A stretch of DNA of 64,000 bases from an uncultured Verrucomicrobiales bacterium (GTDB lineage: Bacteria; Verrucomicrobiota; Verrucomicrobiia; Verrucomicrobiales; DEV007), in NCBI GenBank assembly GCA_937891465.1, contig CALAHF010000105.1, forward strand, positions 26,653-90,652, written 5' to 3'. Shown piece by piece: positions 17,379-25,599 of the stretch; within the stretch, counting starts at the first letter, position 1; each line of letters starts with the position of its first letter. The translations under genes were made by a program, and so were the position numbers. Below the pieces are notes generated by a model. It was not told where the DNA came from. It was given only the letters and a program-made list of their open reading frames with translations, and did no database searches.

Positions 17379-17897
17379 ATGGGATCCTCAGTGGGATCAC
17401 AAATTCTCGGCTCCCTTCTCGGTGGCGGCGGAAACAACAGCGGTGGAATGGGAGATCTTCTCGGTGGATTGCTCGGCGGTGGTGGTAGCGGTGCAGCCGG
17501 TTCGGATTTGCTCGCCGGCATTCTCGGTGGTGGCGCAGCAAAACAGGCTCCCCCGAAAGAAGCCAACGATGAAGCTGAGATTCTGATTCGGGCGATGATC
17601 AATGCGGCCAAAGCGGACGGTCAAATCGATGAAGCGGAGAAAAAAGCGATTCTCAGTCGTCTCGGTGATTTGGATCAATCTGAAGTCGATTTTGTTCAGA
17701 GTGAACTTTCCAAGCCACTCGACCTCGAAGGATTCGTTCGCGATGTTCCGGATGAAATGGATCACCAAGTTTATTCCTTCTCGCTGATGCCGGTGAAGCT
17801 CGATACGCAGAACGAAGCTCAGTATTTCGGCAATCCCGCTCAGGGACTTGGTCTCGACGACGGCGCCTGCAACGACATTCACAAGCAGCTCGGTTAG
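17379..17897 (+). CDS. DUF533 (YebE-like, TerB-fold) protein
   Basis: The 172-residue protein has a low-complexity first third of Gly/Leu/Ser (repeated LLGGLLGGGGS-type runs, residues 8-52). A helical domain follows: ILIRAMINAAKADGQIDEAE, AILSRLGDLDQSE, LEGFVRDVPDEM. The AAKADGxIDxxE segment is the acidic loop of the TerB/DUF533 family. The N-terminal region could be a membrane-associated or flexible segment. The role is unknown. It stands alone and has a rho-independent terminator 50 bp after its stop. Confidence 0.75.
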   Translation: MGSSVGSQILGSLLGGGGNNSGGMGDLLGGLLGGGGSGAAGSDLLAGILGGGAAKQAPPKEANDEAEILIRAMINAAKADGQIDEAEKKAILSRLGDLDQSEVDFVQSELSKPLDLEGFVRDVPDEMDHQVYSFSLMPVKLDTQNEAQYFGNPAQGLGLDDGACNDIHKQLG

Positions 17898-17946
17898 CCT
17901 GAAATTTTTGCTTAATCCAGCGATTTAAAATCTTCCCTGATTTTAA

Positions 17947-17982
17947 AATCCCGTTCGGCGCGAGGCGTTCGGGATTTTTTTT
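17947..17982 (+). terminator. rho-independent terminator after the DUF533 gene
   Basis: AATCCCG (17947-17953) pairs with CGGGATT (17970-17976), with further partial pairing inside, and is followed by a run of eight T residues. It is correctly placed for the plus-strand gene ending at 17897. Confidence 0.8.
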
Positions 17983-18093
17983 GGATAACTTTTTTTCGCA
18001 AGATGTGACATTTACTGCGCGAACCGTCGTCCAAAGTATTGAAGACAGATGCAGTGCTTGACCATCATCGGTTGAATGTTGCAACTATAAGCG

Positions 18094-18128
18094 GTTCCTC
18101 CGGAGCGGGGTCATCCTTCAAAAGATGA
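18094..18128. other. hairpin between DUF533 and adenylate kinase genes
   Basis: GGAGCGGGGTCATC and GATGATCCCGCTCC form a long stem with an 8-base loop (one mismatch pair) within roughly 18095-18138. No T-run follows on either strand, so it may be an intrinsic structure at the 3' end of the minus-strand kinase transcript rather than a classical terminator. Coordinates are approximate to a few bases. The rest of 17983-18164 shows no gene. Confidence 0.4.
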
Positions 18129-18164
18129 TCCCGCTCCACTCTGTACAGGAGGTGCGTTTTGGGC

Positions 18165-18791
18165 TCAATCCCCTGCTATGAAATGCTTCCAGTCCGGCTG
18201 CTTTAGAATGACTTGAATAATGTCATTGAGAACTTTCACAGGCGGCTGGGCTGCGCCGATTTCCGACCGAAGGTGGGAATAATAATCCAGAAGATCTTTG
18301 GTTTCTTCTTCGTAGGTCTGAATCCGATTCCGAATAATGCCTTCGTCGGCGTCATCCAACCGGCCCTGCTTCAGAGCACGTTTCCGAATCCGGGTAATCA
18401 ACTCATCGCGATTCGGGCAGGAGAGATGGAAAATCTGCAACACCTCGACGTGTTCTTCCAACAATTTGGCTTGTTGGGAATTTCGGGGAATCCCGTCGAG
18501 CACAAGAATATCGATGTCAGGCTTGAAACTGGCTGAAGTAATCAACGCATCGATTTGCGAACGGAAGAATCGAACCGTGAGCTCATCTGGCACCAATTCA
18601 CCCTGACTGGAATATTTAATAAACTCCTGCCCGATCTCGGTTCGGGTGTCGAGTCGTCGAAAAGCATCACCCGTCGAAAAATGGAAAAATCGAGGAATCG
18701 CTCCCAGAATCGAGCCCTGAGTGCCTTTTCCGCAACCGGGTGCACCAACTAAAATGAAAGATTTGAAGCGTTCGGGCCGTTCAGTGTTCAT
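18165..18791 (-). CDS. adk: adenylate kinase-like nucleoside monophosphate kinase
   Basis: The 208-residue protein has the P-loop FILVGAPGCGKGTQGS (residues 12-27), the NMP-binding FHFSTGDAFRR and LVPDELTVRFF, and LVLDGIPRNSQQA. After IRKRALKQGRLDD the LID domain is the short form without zinc cysteines. It interconverts ATP+AMP and 2 ADP. The LID arginine arrangement (GRLDDADEGIIRNRI) matches the R-x-D-D pattern of adenylate kinases. The gene stands alone, so substrate choice (AMP against UMP/CMP) is inferred from motif order only. Confidence 0.82.
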   Translation of the reverse strand: MNTERPERFKSFILVGAPGCGKGTQGSILGAIPRFFHFSTGDAFRRLDTRTEIGQEFIKYSSQGELVPDELTVRFFRSQIDALITSASFKPDIDILVLDGIPRNSQQAKLLEEHVEVLQIFHLSCPNRDELITRIRKRALKQGRLDDADEGIIRNRIQTYEEETKDLLDYYSHLRSEIGAAQPPVKVLNDIIQVILKQPDWKHFIAGD

Positions 18792-18891
18792 CGGGTTTTT
18801 ATTTAAGCCATCTTAAAGATTCTGCTACCGATTTAAGCGCAGAAGGATAGGTTACCCGTGAACAACTCAAGCGCCAGCCACTTACCTCCGT

Positions 18892-20511
18892 ATGGAACTC
18901 CTTATCATTGCACTCATCGTCGCCGGAATTCTCTGGATCGTTGGAACGGTGTTTTCTTCAAAATCAGGTTTCAGCCCATTCATCGCGGCTCGTTATTTGA
19001 AACCAAAACGCTCTTTTACCTCTGTCATTACGATTTTGTCGATTGCCGGCGTCGCCATCGGAGTTGGTCTACTTACCGTCGTCATGGCCGTAATGACAGG
19101 TTTTGGCGAACGCATGAAGGAAGTCATTCTGGGCTTCGAGCCGCACATCGTTGTCGATTCGCGGGGGATTTTGCCGGACTGGCAGGAGCCGTATTCAAAA
19201 ATCCAAAAGCTCGAGGGCGTCACGTCAGTTACTCCTTACGTTCGCGGTCAGGTAATCATGGATTTTCAGGGATTGCGCAGTGCCCCGTTGGTTCGGGGAA
19301 TCATTCCGCCCGAAGATTCGGAGCTGGAGCTAATGACTTCAAAAATCTACAAGCCGACTGGAAAAGACGATTTTCTGCAGGAAGGCGGTAAATTTTTCAT
19401 CGATATCGACACGGCGGTGGTCGGCGATGGAATCGCAAGAAATCAGGGCATTCAAGTCGGCGACACGATCACCGTTTACTCGCCCAAAGACATGCAGCAC
19501 ATGATGAAAGTGTTCGAGGAGGCGAACAAAGCAAAGACCGAAGAGGAAAAACAAGCGAAAATGGATGAGATCGAGGAAATGACGCTTCCGCAGGAGTTGA
19601 TCGTTTCAGGCATCTTCGATTCAGGGCATCACGAATTTGATAACAACGTGATTTTTACCCATCTAGAGACCGCGCAGGATTTGTACAACTTCGATTTGGA
19701 CACTGTTCACGGACTCGCGATCCGAACGGAGGACGCCTTCCAAGTGAGGAAATACGAACAGCAGATCTCAAAGCTATTCGGGGGCACACCGTCCGAATTA
19801 GGCAGAAAACCTTCAAGAGTGTGGATGAAATGGAAAACGATTTCGCTTGGATTTCTCATCCTCGTCGGTGTGATCCTTTTGCCAATGGCGATCAAATTTA
19901 AGAATCGAAATTTTTGGATCGCATTCGGCGTCAGCATGCTTGCCATCGTCGTGATCTCGCTGATCAACATCATGGGACCACCGATTATTCGCGTCGAAGA
20001 CAGTGCGCTTCGGGTGATGTCCTGGACAGTGATGCACAAAGGAATATTCGATGCCATCGCCGCCGAGCGTCAGATGATGTATCTGATTTTGTTTGTCATT
20101 ATGATCGTGGGAGCATTTTGCACGATGAACACAATGATCACGATCACCGTGCAAAAACGGGGCGAGATTGGTTTAATCAAAGCTCTCGGGGCTCAGGAAT
20201 CGCAGATTGCCTCTATCTTTCTTCTTCAAGGTTTGCTTGTCGGTGTCATCGGTGTGGTTTTGGGATTTGGTGTGGGACAGCTGATTATCGAATACCGCAA
20301 CGTGATCGGGGGCTGGATCGGCAGCCGTTTCGGATTCGCATTTTTCGATGAAGCTGTCTACGGACTCGCGGGTGGACTTCCGGCGAAACAAAATGCCAGC
20401 GATATTCTGACGATCTGTGGCGGATCGATGATCGTAACGATGGTGGCTGCGTTAATACCGGCGATGATTGCCGCACTCGAAGAACCTGCCAAAGCCTTGC
20501 GCAGTGACTGA
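18892..20511 (+). CDS. LolC/LolE-family ABC transporter permease with extra membrane segments
   Basis: The 539-residue protein contains the LolC/E signature FIAARYLKPKRSFTSVI plus ISIAGVAIGVGLLTVVMAV, a periplasmic domain, and the FtsX-type C-terminal core with MTITVQKRGEIGLIKALGA and the following helices. Two features are unusual. There is an additional N-terminal hydrophobic helix (residues 1-20) before the LolC start, and there is a second pair of membrane helices at about 315-365 followed by a short loop before the usual second core helix. A charged coil (EEANKAKTEEEKQAKMDEI) lies in the periplasmic domain. The family moves lipoproteins from the inner membrane with LolD; no ATPase gene is adjacent. 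Confidence 0.8.
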   Translation: MELLIIALIVAGILWIVGTVFSSKSGFSPFIAARYLKPKRSFTSVITILSIAGVAIGVGLLTVVMAVMTGFGERMKEVILGFEPHIVVDSRGILPDWQEPYSKIQKLEGVTSVTPYVRGQVIMDFQGLRSAPLVRGIIPPEDSELELMTSKIYKPTGKDDFLQEGGKFFIDIDTAVVGDGIARNQGIQVGDTITVYSPKDMQHMMKVFEEANKAKTEEEKQAKMDEIEEMTLPQELIVSGIFDSGHHEFDNNVIFTHLETAQDLYNFDLDTVHGLAIRTEDAFQVRKYEQQISKLFGGTPSELGRKPSRVWMKWKTISLGFLILVGVILLPMAIKFKNRNFWIAFGVSMLAIVVISLINIMGPPIIRVEDSALRVMSWTVMHKGIFDAIAAERQMMYLILFVIMIVGAFCTMNTMITITVQKRGEIGLIKALGAQESQIASIFLLQGLLVGVIGVVLGFGVGQLIIEYRNVIGGWIGSRFGFAFFDEAVYGLAGGLPAKQNASDILTICGGSMIVTMVAALIPAMIAALEEPAKALRSD

Positions 20512-20565
20512 TTTACGGCGAAGTTATCGGCTAAGGTCACTCACATACGGGCGGCCCGTTTTTGA

Positions 20566-21408
20566 ATGGAATTTTTCATCGCCAGCAACGGACAAAAAAC
20601 AGGTCCTTTTTCAATTTACCGCATCACCGACATGGTGCGGGACAAAGATCTCACTGCCAAAGATTTAGCGTGGACTAAAGACCAGGGCGAATGGCAGCCG
20701 CTGGGTGAAATCGAGGCATTCGAATCTGTTTTCAGGAACATGCGAACGGCGGAACGGGAAGATCGACTCGGCCCGAGCGTGACATTGGAAGATATCGAAA
20801 AACAAGCTGACGCCAAAGCAGCTATCCGCGCCGAGGGAAAAGTTCAAGTGGTTCGTGAAGTGCAGCCCTTTGCTCGATTCTGGGCGCGATGGATCGACTA
20901 CATGATCGTTTTCACCCTGGTGTATGCGTATTCAGAAACTCCCCAGCCTCCATCGGCAGATGTTTCACCCTGGGAAATCTGGGCGATCCAAAAGGAATGG
21001 ATGCAATCAGAAGCCGGAATAAAGCTGGCGATTTCGATGTATATCGGCCTGATCGTCTGGCATTTACTCGAAGGCATCGTCCTGTCCGTTTTTGGCACCA
21101 CCCCCGGAAAAGCCTTTTTCGGCATTCGAGTCACCCGGCAGAACGGCAAAAAAATCTCGGTATTAGAAGGCGTGGGGCGTTCGGGCTATATTTTCGGAGC
21201 GGGGATCGGACTTGGAATTTGGATCTTGCCCTTAGTAGGAATGGCCTTCGGATTTTTTCGGCTGATGTCGACGGGGAAAACCCCATGGGATGCGCATTTG
21301 AAGCTACGAACCCAACACACTCCGATGAGTTTCGTTAGGATTCTTGTAGCAATCGGAGCATTTTTAGTCTTAATGATGGCCCTGCAGTTACTTAATACTC
21401 CGTCATGA
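20566..21408 (+). CDS. RDD-family membrane protein with N-terminal GYF_2 domain
   Basis: The 280-residue protein opens with a GYF_2 (DUF4339) domain, residues 1-50: FFIASNGQKTGPFSIYRI, then DLAWTKDQGEWQPLGEI. The RDD domain starts at about residue 100 with FARFWARWIDYMIVFTLVY and has three to four hydrophobic helices, ending in RLMSTGKTPWDAHLKL. The same fusion is common in Verrucomicrobia and Planctomycetes. Function is unknown, though RDD proteins are sometimes ion or small-molecule transporters. Its stop overlaps the start of the GH57 gene by four bases (ATGA), so the two are coupled. Confidence 0.85.
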   Translation: MEFFIASNGQKTGPFSIYRITDMVRDKDLTAKDLAWTKDQGEWQPLGEIEAFESVFRNMRTAEREDRLGPSVTLEDIEKQADAKAAIRAEGKVQVVREVQPFARFWARWIDYMIVFTLVYAYSETPQPPSADVSPWEIWAIQKEWMQSEAGIKLAISMYIGLIVWHLLEGIVLSVFGTTPGKAFFGIRVTRQNGKKISVLEGVGRSGYIFGAGIGLGIWILPLVGMAFGFFRLMSTGKTPWDAHLKLRTQHTPMSFVRILVAIGAFLVLMMALQLLNTPS

Positions 21409-23012
21409 ATCGCCACTGCGCACTCGTTCTTCACGCACACGTCCCCTGGGTCCGACATCCGGAAATGCCGCGTTGTCTGGAAGAGGATTGGCTTTTCGAA
21501 GCGATCCTTGAATCCTATCTGCCACTTCTCGAAGTGATGCACCGCCTTCGGGCTGAGGAAGTTCCGTGGAAAATCACGCTCAACATTTCTCCCACGCTGC
21601 TCGCGATGTTGCGCGATCCATTGATGGAAGAACGCGCCTCGGCGTATTTGGATCGAACTGCGAAACTGGCGAATTCTGAAATCGAACGCGGATCTGATTC
21701 CGGCTATCGCCGCATCGCTCAGTGGTACGGGCAACGCCTCCACCACCTGCAGCGACTTTATGAAGACGAGTGGAATCGCGACCTCGTGACGGCTTTTAAA
21801 GATCTTCAGGATTCCGGTCATCTTGAAATTCTAGCCTGCGGGGCAACTCACGGATTGCTTCCGCTGCTAATGAAAATGCCGGAAGCCGCCCGCGCTCAAA
21901 TCAAAGCCGGAGTCGAAATTTACGAACGCTGTTTTGATCGCAAGCCACGCGGATTCTGGCTTCCAGAATGTGCCTTTGCGCCATCACTCGCCCCGATGCT
22001 GAAAGAATTCGGTATTCAATGGACGCTCATCGAAGAACACGGATTGACCTCCGCGCCACATGCTTCAGATGCTTTTCCTTACATTCCCGGCGAAACTGCC
22101 GAAGAACTCGCCGTTTTTGGGCGTGACACCGAAAGCAGCCGCCAAGTTTGGAGTGCTGAGACCGGATACCCTGGAGATGCACGCTACCGCGATTTTTTCC
22201 GCGACGTCGGCCTTGAAGCCCCCGCTGAAGCTCTCGAAGAATACCTCGATGGTTCAGACATTCGCCGATTTACCGGCCTTAAATTTCACCGCGTGACTGG
22301 AAAGACCGACGAAAAAATGCTCTACGATCCGCCGTTGGCTGGACGTGCCGCAGACGAACACGCAATTCACTTTGTCAGCAGCCGCGCAGCCCAGCTGGCC
22401 GCGTTGACGAATAAGGGGATCGAAAATCCCATCGTTGTCAGCGCCTTTGATGCTGAACTGTTTGGTCACTGGTGGTTTGAAGGCCCTCAGTTTCTTGAAA
22501 AAGTATTGCGAAATGCCGCTGGTCGGAACGATCTCGAATTCACCACTCCGGCAGCCTATTTGGCCGATGGAGGCACCGCTCAAATGCGCGCGGTGGAACC
22601 CGTTTCCTCATCATGGGGCGAAGGTGGATATTTCGAAACCTGGCTGAGTGAAGAAAACGCATGGATTTATCCGCACCTTCACCGACGTGCCGAGCAGCTC
22701 GCGCGCCTCGTCAAAGTGCTGAAAGAAAATCTCGATACTCTTCCGGAAGCTTCGGGTAAACATCGGATCCGTTGCGTCAAACAAATGACGCGCGAAATCA
22801 TGCTGGCTCAGTCGAGCGATTGGGCATTCCTGATGCGCAATGGTGCTGCCCGCCCGTATGCGAAGAAGCGCACCGAAGACCACTTTGCCAACTTTGATGC
22901 TCTCTGGGCGATGTTTAGCAAAGCTCCCGATGAAGAAGCCGTGGCCGCCCTCGAAAAAGCCAACCCGATTTTTGAAAATATTGATTGGGATACCTTTCTT
23001 CCTCTTGTTTGA
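21405..23012 (+). CDS. GH57 alpha-glucan branching enzyme-like protein
   Basis: The 535-residue protein shows the GH57 motifs in order: HAHVPWVRHP (motif 1), NISPTLLAML, GATHGLLPLL, GFWLPECAFAP with candidate nucleophile Glu188, and VSAFDAELFGHWWFEGP with candidate acid Asp349. The family of about 530 residues with the FDAELFGHWW motif and a helical C-terminal region is that of the 1,4-alpha-glucan branching enzymes (TK1436-type). It should introduce alpha-1,6 branches into glycogen in the cytoplasm. No glycogen synthase gene is adjacent; the RDD-protein gene is upstream and coupled. Confidence 0.85.
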   Translation: MNRHCALVLHAHVPWVRHPEMPRCLEEDWLFEAILESYLPLLEVMHRLRAEEVPWKITLNISPTLLAMLRDPLMEERASAYLDRTAKLANSEIERGSDSGYRRIAQWYGQRLHHLQRLYEDEWNRDLVTAFKDLQDSGHLEILACGATHGLLPLLMKMPEAARAQIKAGVEIYERCFDRKPRGFWLPECAFAPSLAPMLKEFGIQWTLIEEHGLTSAPHASDAFPYIPGETAEELAVFGRDTESSRQVWSAETGYPGDARYRDFFRDVGLEAPAEALEEYLDGSDIRRFTGLKFHRVTGKTDEKMLYDPPLAGRAADEHAIHFVSSRAAQLAALTNKGIENPIVVSAFDAELFGHWWFEGPQFLEKVLRNAAGRNDLEFTTPAAYLADGGTAQMRAVEPVSSSWGEGGYFETWLSEENAWIYPHLHRRAEQLARLVKVLKENLDTLPEASGKHRIRCVKQMTREIMLAQSSDWAFLMRNGAARPYAKKRTEDHFANFDALWAMFSKAPDEEAVAALEKANPIFENIDWDTFLPLV

Positions 23013-23036
23013 TAGCCTCTCAAACAGCAACGAGAA

Positions 23037-23591
23037 ATGGCCGAAGATTACGTTTACTTTGATTTAGAAACCAAACGCTCCGCGAACGACGTGGGCGGCT
23101 GGAACAACAAAGCCGAAATGGGCATGTCCGTTGGCGTGACCTACAGTTCAGCGAAAGGAAAATACACGATCTACGACGAGAAAAACGTCTCCGAACTGGT
23201 CGACGAATTGCTCGCCGCGGATCTCGTGATCGGCTTCAATCACATTTCATTCGATTACGAAGTGTTGCAGGCCTACACCGTGCTGAACCTCGCCGAGCAG
23301 ACCAAAAATCTCGATCTGATGCTCGACATGGAAAAAGTTCTCGAGCACCGGCCGAAACTCGATGCCGTTGCTTCAGCGTCGCTCAACGCCAGCAAAATTG
23401 CCGTCGGAACCGACGCCATCAAATGGTGGCAGGAAGGCCGCATCATGGACATCGCCGAATACTGCGCGTTCGATGTGAAAGTGACCAAATGCGTACACGA
23501 ATTCGGAGCTGACCACGGCTTTGTGAAATACACGAATCGATTCAATCAGGATCAGGACGTGCCCGTGAATTGGCGCAAGCCGCTGGCGTGA
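23037..23591 (+). CDS. RNase H-fold (DEDD-type) exonuclease-like protein
   Basis: The 184-residue protein has YVYFDLETKRSANDV, with the first acidic pair Asp9/Glu11, then LVIGFNHISFDYEVL, and IAEYCAFDVKVTKCVHEFG, matching the three acidic motifs of DEDD exonucleases. The loop DVGGWNNKAEMGMSVG is typical of a small family of predicted exonucleases found alone or fused to DEAD-box helicases. The role may be RNA or DNA processing. It is 24 bp after the GH57 gene and may be read through from it. The expected second-motif Asp is replaced by Asn in GFNHISFD, though an Asp follows three residues later. Confidence 0.65.
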   Translation: MAEDYVYFDLETKRSANDVGGWNNKAEMGMSVGVTYSSAKGKYTIYDEKNVSELVDELLAADLVIGFNHISFDYEVLQAYTVLNLAEQTKNLDLMLDMEKVLEHRPKLDAVASASLNASKIAVGTDAIKWWQEGRIMDIAEYCAFDVKVTKCVHEFGADHGFVKYTNRFNQDQDVPVNWRKPLA

Positions 23592-23603
23592 AATTACAGT
23601 TTT

Positions 23604-23634
23604 CACGAACCAACAGGGTGAGTTCATCGATTCA
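23604..23634. repeat. dispersed AACAGGGT-family repeat, copy 3 (single, degraded)
   Basis: ACGAACCAACAGGGTGAG is followed by TTCATCGATTCAAT, which repeats the centre and half of the second arm of copy 1 (TTCATCGATTCAAT is identical there) but lacks the second core. It lies between the convergent exonuclease and sulfatase genes. Confidence 0.7.
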
Positions 23635-25593
23635 ATTTCCGTTTGGATACTTGAAGGTAAAATTCTCGATGCTGCCGGAGAAGTAATTCGGGGAGCGGTA
23701 GTCTCCAACTGGCTCGCCCGTGTCCGCTCCGATCTGTATGGAGTCCGTGGGCTCTTCCCGAATAATTCCAGCCTCGGCTCTTTCGACAAGCTTGCTGTTC
23801 ACTTTCAGGAACACTTCTCCTTTGGAGTTCCAGTTCGCTTCGAACTCAGCGGCGCCTTCGATCTTTTCCGGAGAGCGAACTACGGTGCGCTTCCTGTTGG
23901 CGCAGGCAACAAAGCATAGATGCCCTTCATCCAGATAGACGCTGTAGCCGTTTTGATTGCTGCCGTGGGCGAATATGACTCCGTTAGGAGTCTTGGAGTT
24001 AACGGTTCCTTTAATCTGAAGCGAACGCCCTCCTGCCACCTTGGGCGCCCGGAACGAAGGCAGGTTGAGCGATGAATTCCCGTCAAACTGAAGCGAAGCT
24101 CCATCGCCTTCCGCTCCTTGATTCACAAAGCGGAGGAGTTGTCTGTTGGCAGTCAAAATGGCAACCGTCGGCCCGGGCTCAGCGAACGTTGCTTCTTGAT
24201 CGAAGGCAAAACCAACATCATCAGCCCACGCAGACATCTGCCCCGCCATGGTAGAGACGCGTTCGGGTTCGGTGGTGAAGAGGTTGTTGCGCTCGCCGGG
24301 ATCGGCTCTGAGATCAAAGAGTTGGGCTTCACTTCCATCCGGATTGACGAGGAATTTCCATTGACCTTCACGCATCGCGAAAGTAGGGCTCTGGTGCTCC
24401 GGCTTTCCTCCTTTAAGGATCGCGTGAGGGTGACCGTATTGCCAGAACACCGGATTGGATCGGGGTGAAGGTTTGCCCAGGAGTACAGCGCTGCAGTCTA
24501 CGCCATCAAGCTCGTCCTCGACTGGAACTCCGGCGAAATGACACATTGTCGGTGATAGATCGATCGCACTGATCACGCTGGTGTTATCTTCGACGCCTGC
24601 CGGAATCGTTCCGGTCCAGCGCGCGATAAAGGGCATGCGAATGCCGCCTTCGAAAAGAGACCATTTCCGACCTCGATACGGTCCGGTGAATCCCGCTGGT
24701 GGACCGGTCTCATACTTTCTCGGCCAATCAGTCGGGCCGTTGTCGCTCGTAAACAGGATCAGGGTTTTCCTGCCAAGGCCCAGTTCGTCGATGGTCGAAA
24801 CTACTCTTCCAATTTCTCTGTCCATCTCTTCGAGGACGGCGAGAAAATCGCGAACAAAAGGATCGTCGGAAACGGCTTTGAATTTATCAGCGGATCCGGG
24901 AATTGGGTCGTGCCTGTCGTGAACGTCGTTTGGAAACAGCCGAACGTAAAATGGCTCGTCCTGATGTCTTTTGATAAAGTCGATCGTGCGATCCGTCTGG
25001 ATCTGCATCTTCTCCCAACGCTTACAGGGGATGACGCGTCCGTGACCGAGGACACGTGCTCTTTCCATGCCACCCTGATTGGAAATAATGCGATCGCCGA
25101 GTCCTTCGAAGGAAACGAGGGATTCGTCAAAGCCATATGCTTGAGGCAAAGGTGCGTCATCGACGTCGCGGCCGCCTCCCATGTGCCATTTGCCGAAGTG
25201 AGCGGTCGCGTAGCCGGCTGCTTTCAATTTCTTCGCAGTCGTAGGGGCGGAGGAGTCAAGGTAGTTCGCCATGCCGCGATTCGCGTTGCCTGCCCGACTG
25301 TTGAGGAACGAATGGATTTTCCAACGTCCCTGATATTGCCCCGTCGTAATCGCGACTCTGGAGGCGGAACAGATGGGTGAGTTCACATAGAAATTGGTCA
25401 GCTTAATGCCTTCCTCGGCGAGTTTGTCAATGTGAGGAGTCTTCATCAACGGGTTCCCAAAGCAACTTGGATCCGCGAATCCCATGTCGTCGATGAAGAT
25501 CACGAGAATGTTGGGTTTCTCAGTTTTTGCCAATGCCTGAGTGCCTACTCCAAGGGAGAGCAGCGAAAGGGTGATGATAGTGAATTGTTTCAT
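23632..25593 (-). CDS. type I sulfatase with C-terminal LamG-like domain
   Basis: The 653-residue protein has a signal peptide (1-22, cleaved near ALA-K). The sulfatase fold has metal-binding FIDDMGF (Asp35, Asp36) and the formylglycine signature PICSASRVAITTG with Cys75, where the usual Pro is Ala. Further metal residues are in LFTSDNGP. After the sulfatase domain ends around residue 480, about 150 residues follow with a concanavalin/LamG-like pattern (SLQFDGNSSLNLPSFRAPK, then GYSVYLDEGHLCFV). The enzyme should hydrolyse sulfate esters, probably on algal or other sulfated glycans, in the periplasm or outside. The substrate is not readable. It is the last gene of the operon and starts 6 bp after the preceding sulfatase gene. 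Confidence 0.9.
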   Translation of the reverse strand: MKQFTIITLSLLSLGVGTQALAKTEKPNILVIFIDDMGFADPSCFGNPLMKTPHIDKLAEEGIKLTNFYVNSPICSASRVAITTGQYQGRWKIHSFLNSRAGNANRGMANYLDSSAPTTAKKLKAAGYATAHFGKWHMGGGRDVDDAPLPQAYGFDESLVSFEGLGDRIISNQGGMERARVLGHGRVIPCKRWEKMQIQTDRTIDFIKRHQDEPFYVRLFPNDVHDRHDPIPGSADKFKAVSDDPFVRDFLAVLEEMDREIGRVVSTIDELGLGRKTLILFTSDNGPTDWPRKYETGPPAGFTGPYRGRKWSLFEGGIRMPFIARWTGTIPAGVEDNTSVISAIDLSPTMCHFAGVPVEDELDGVDCSAVLLGKPSPRSNPVFWQYGHPHAILKGGKPEHQSPTFAMREGQWKFLVNPDGSEAQLFDLRADPGERNNLFTTEPERVSTMAGQMSAWADDVGFAFDQEATFAEPGPTVAILTANRQLLRFVNQGAEGDGASLQFDGNSSLNLPSFRAPKVAGGRSLQIKGTVNSKTPNGVIFAHGSNQNGYSVYLDEGHLCFVACANRKRTVVRSPEKIEGAAEFEANWNSKGEVFLKVNSKLVERAEAGIIREEPTDSIQIGADTGEPVGDYRSPNYFSGSIENFTFKYPNGN

Positions 25594-25599
25594 GCTAGG

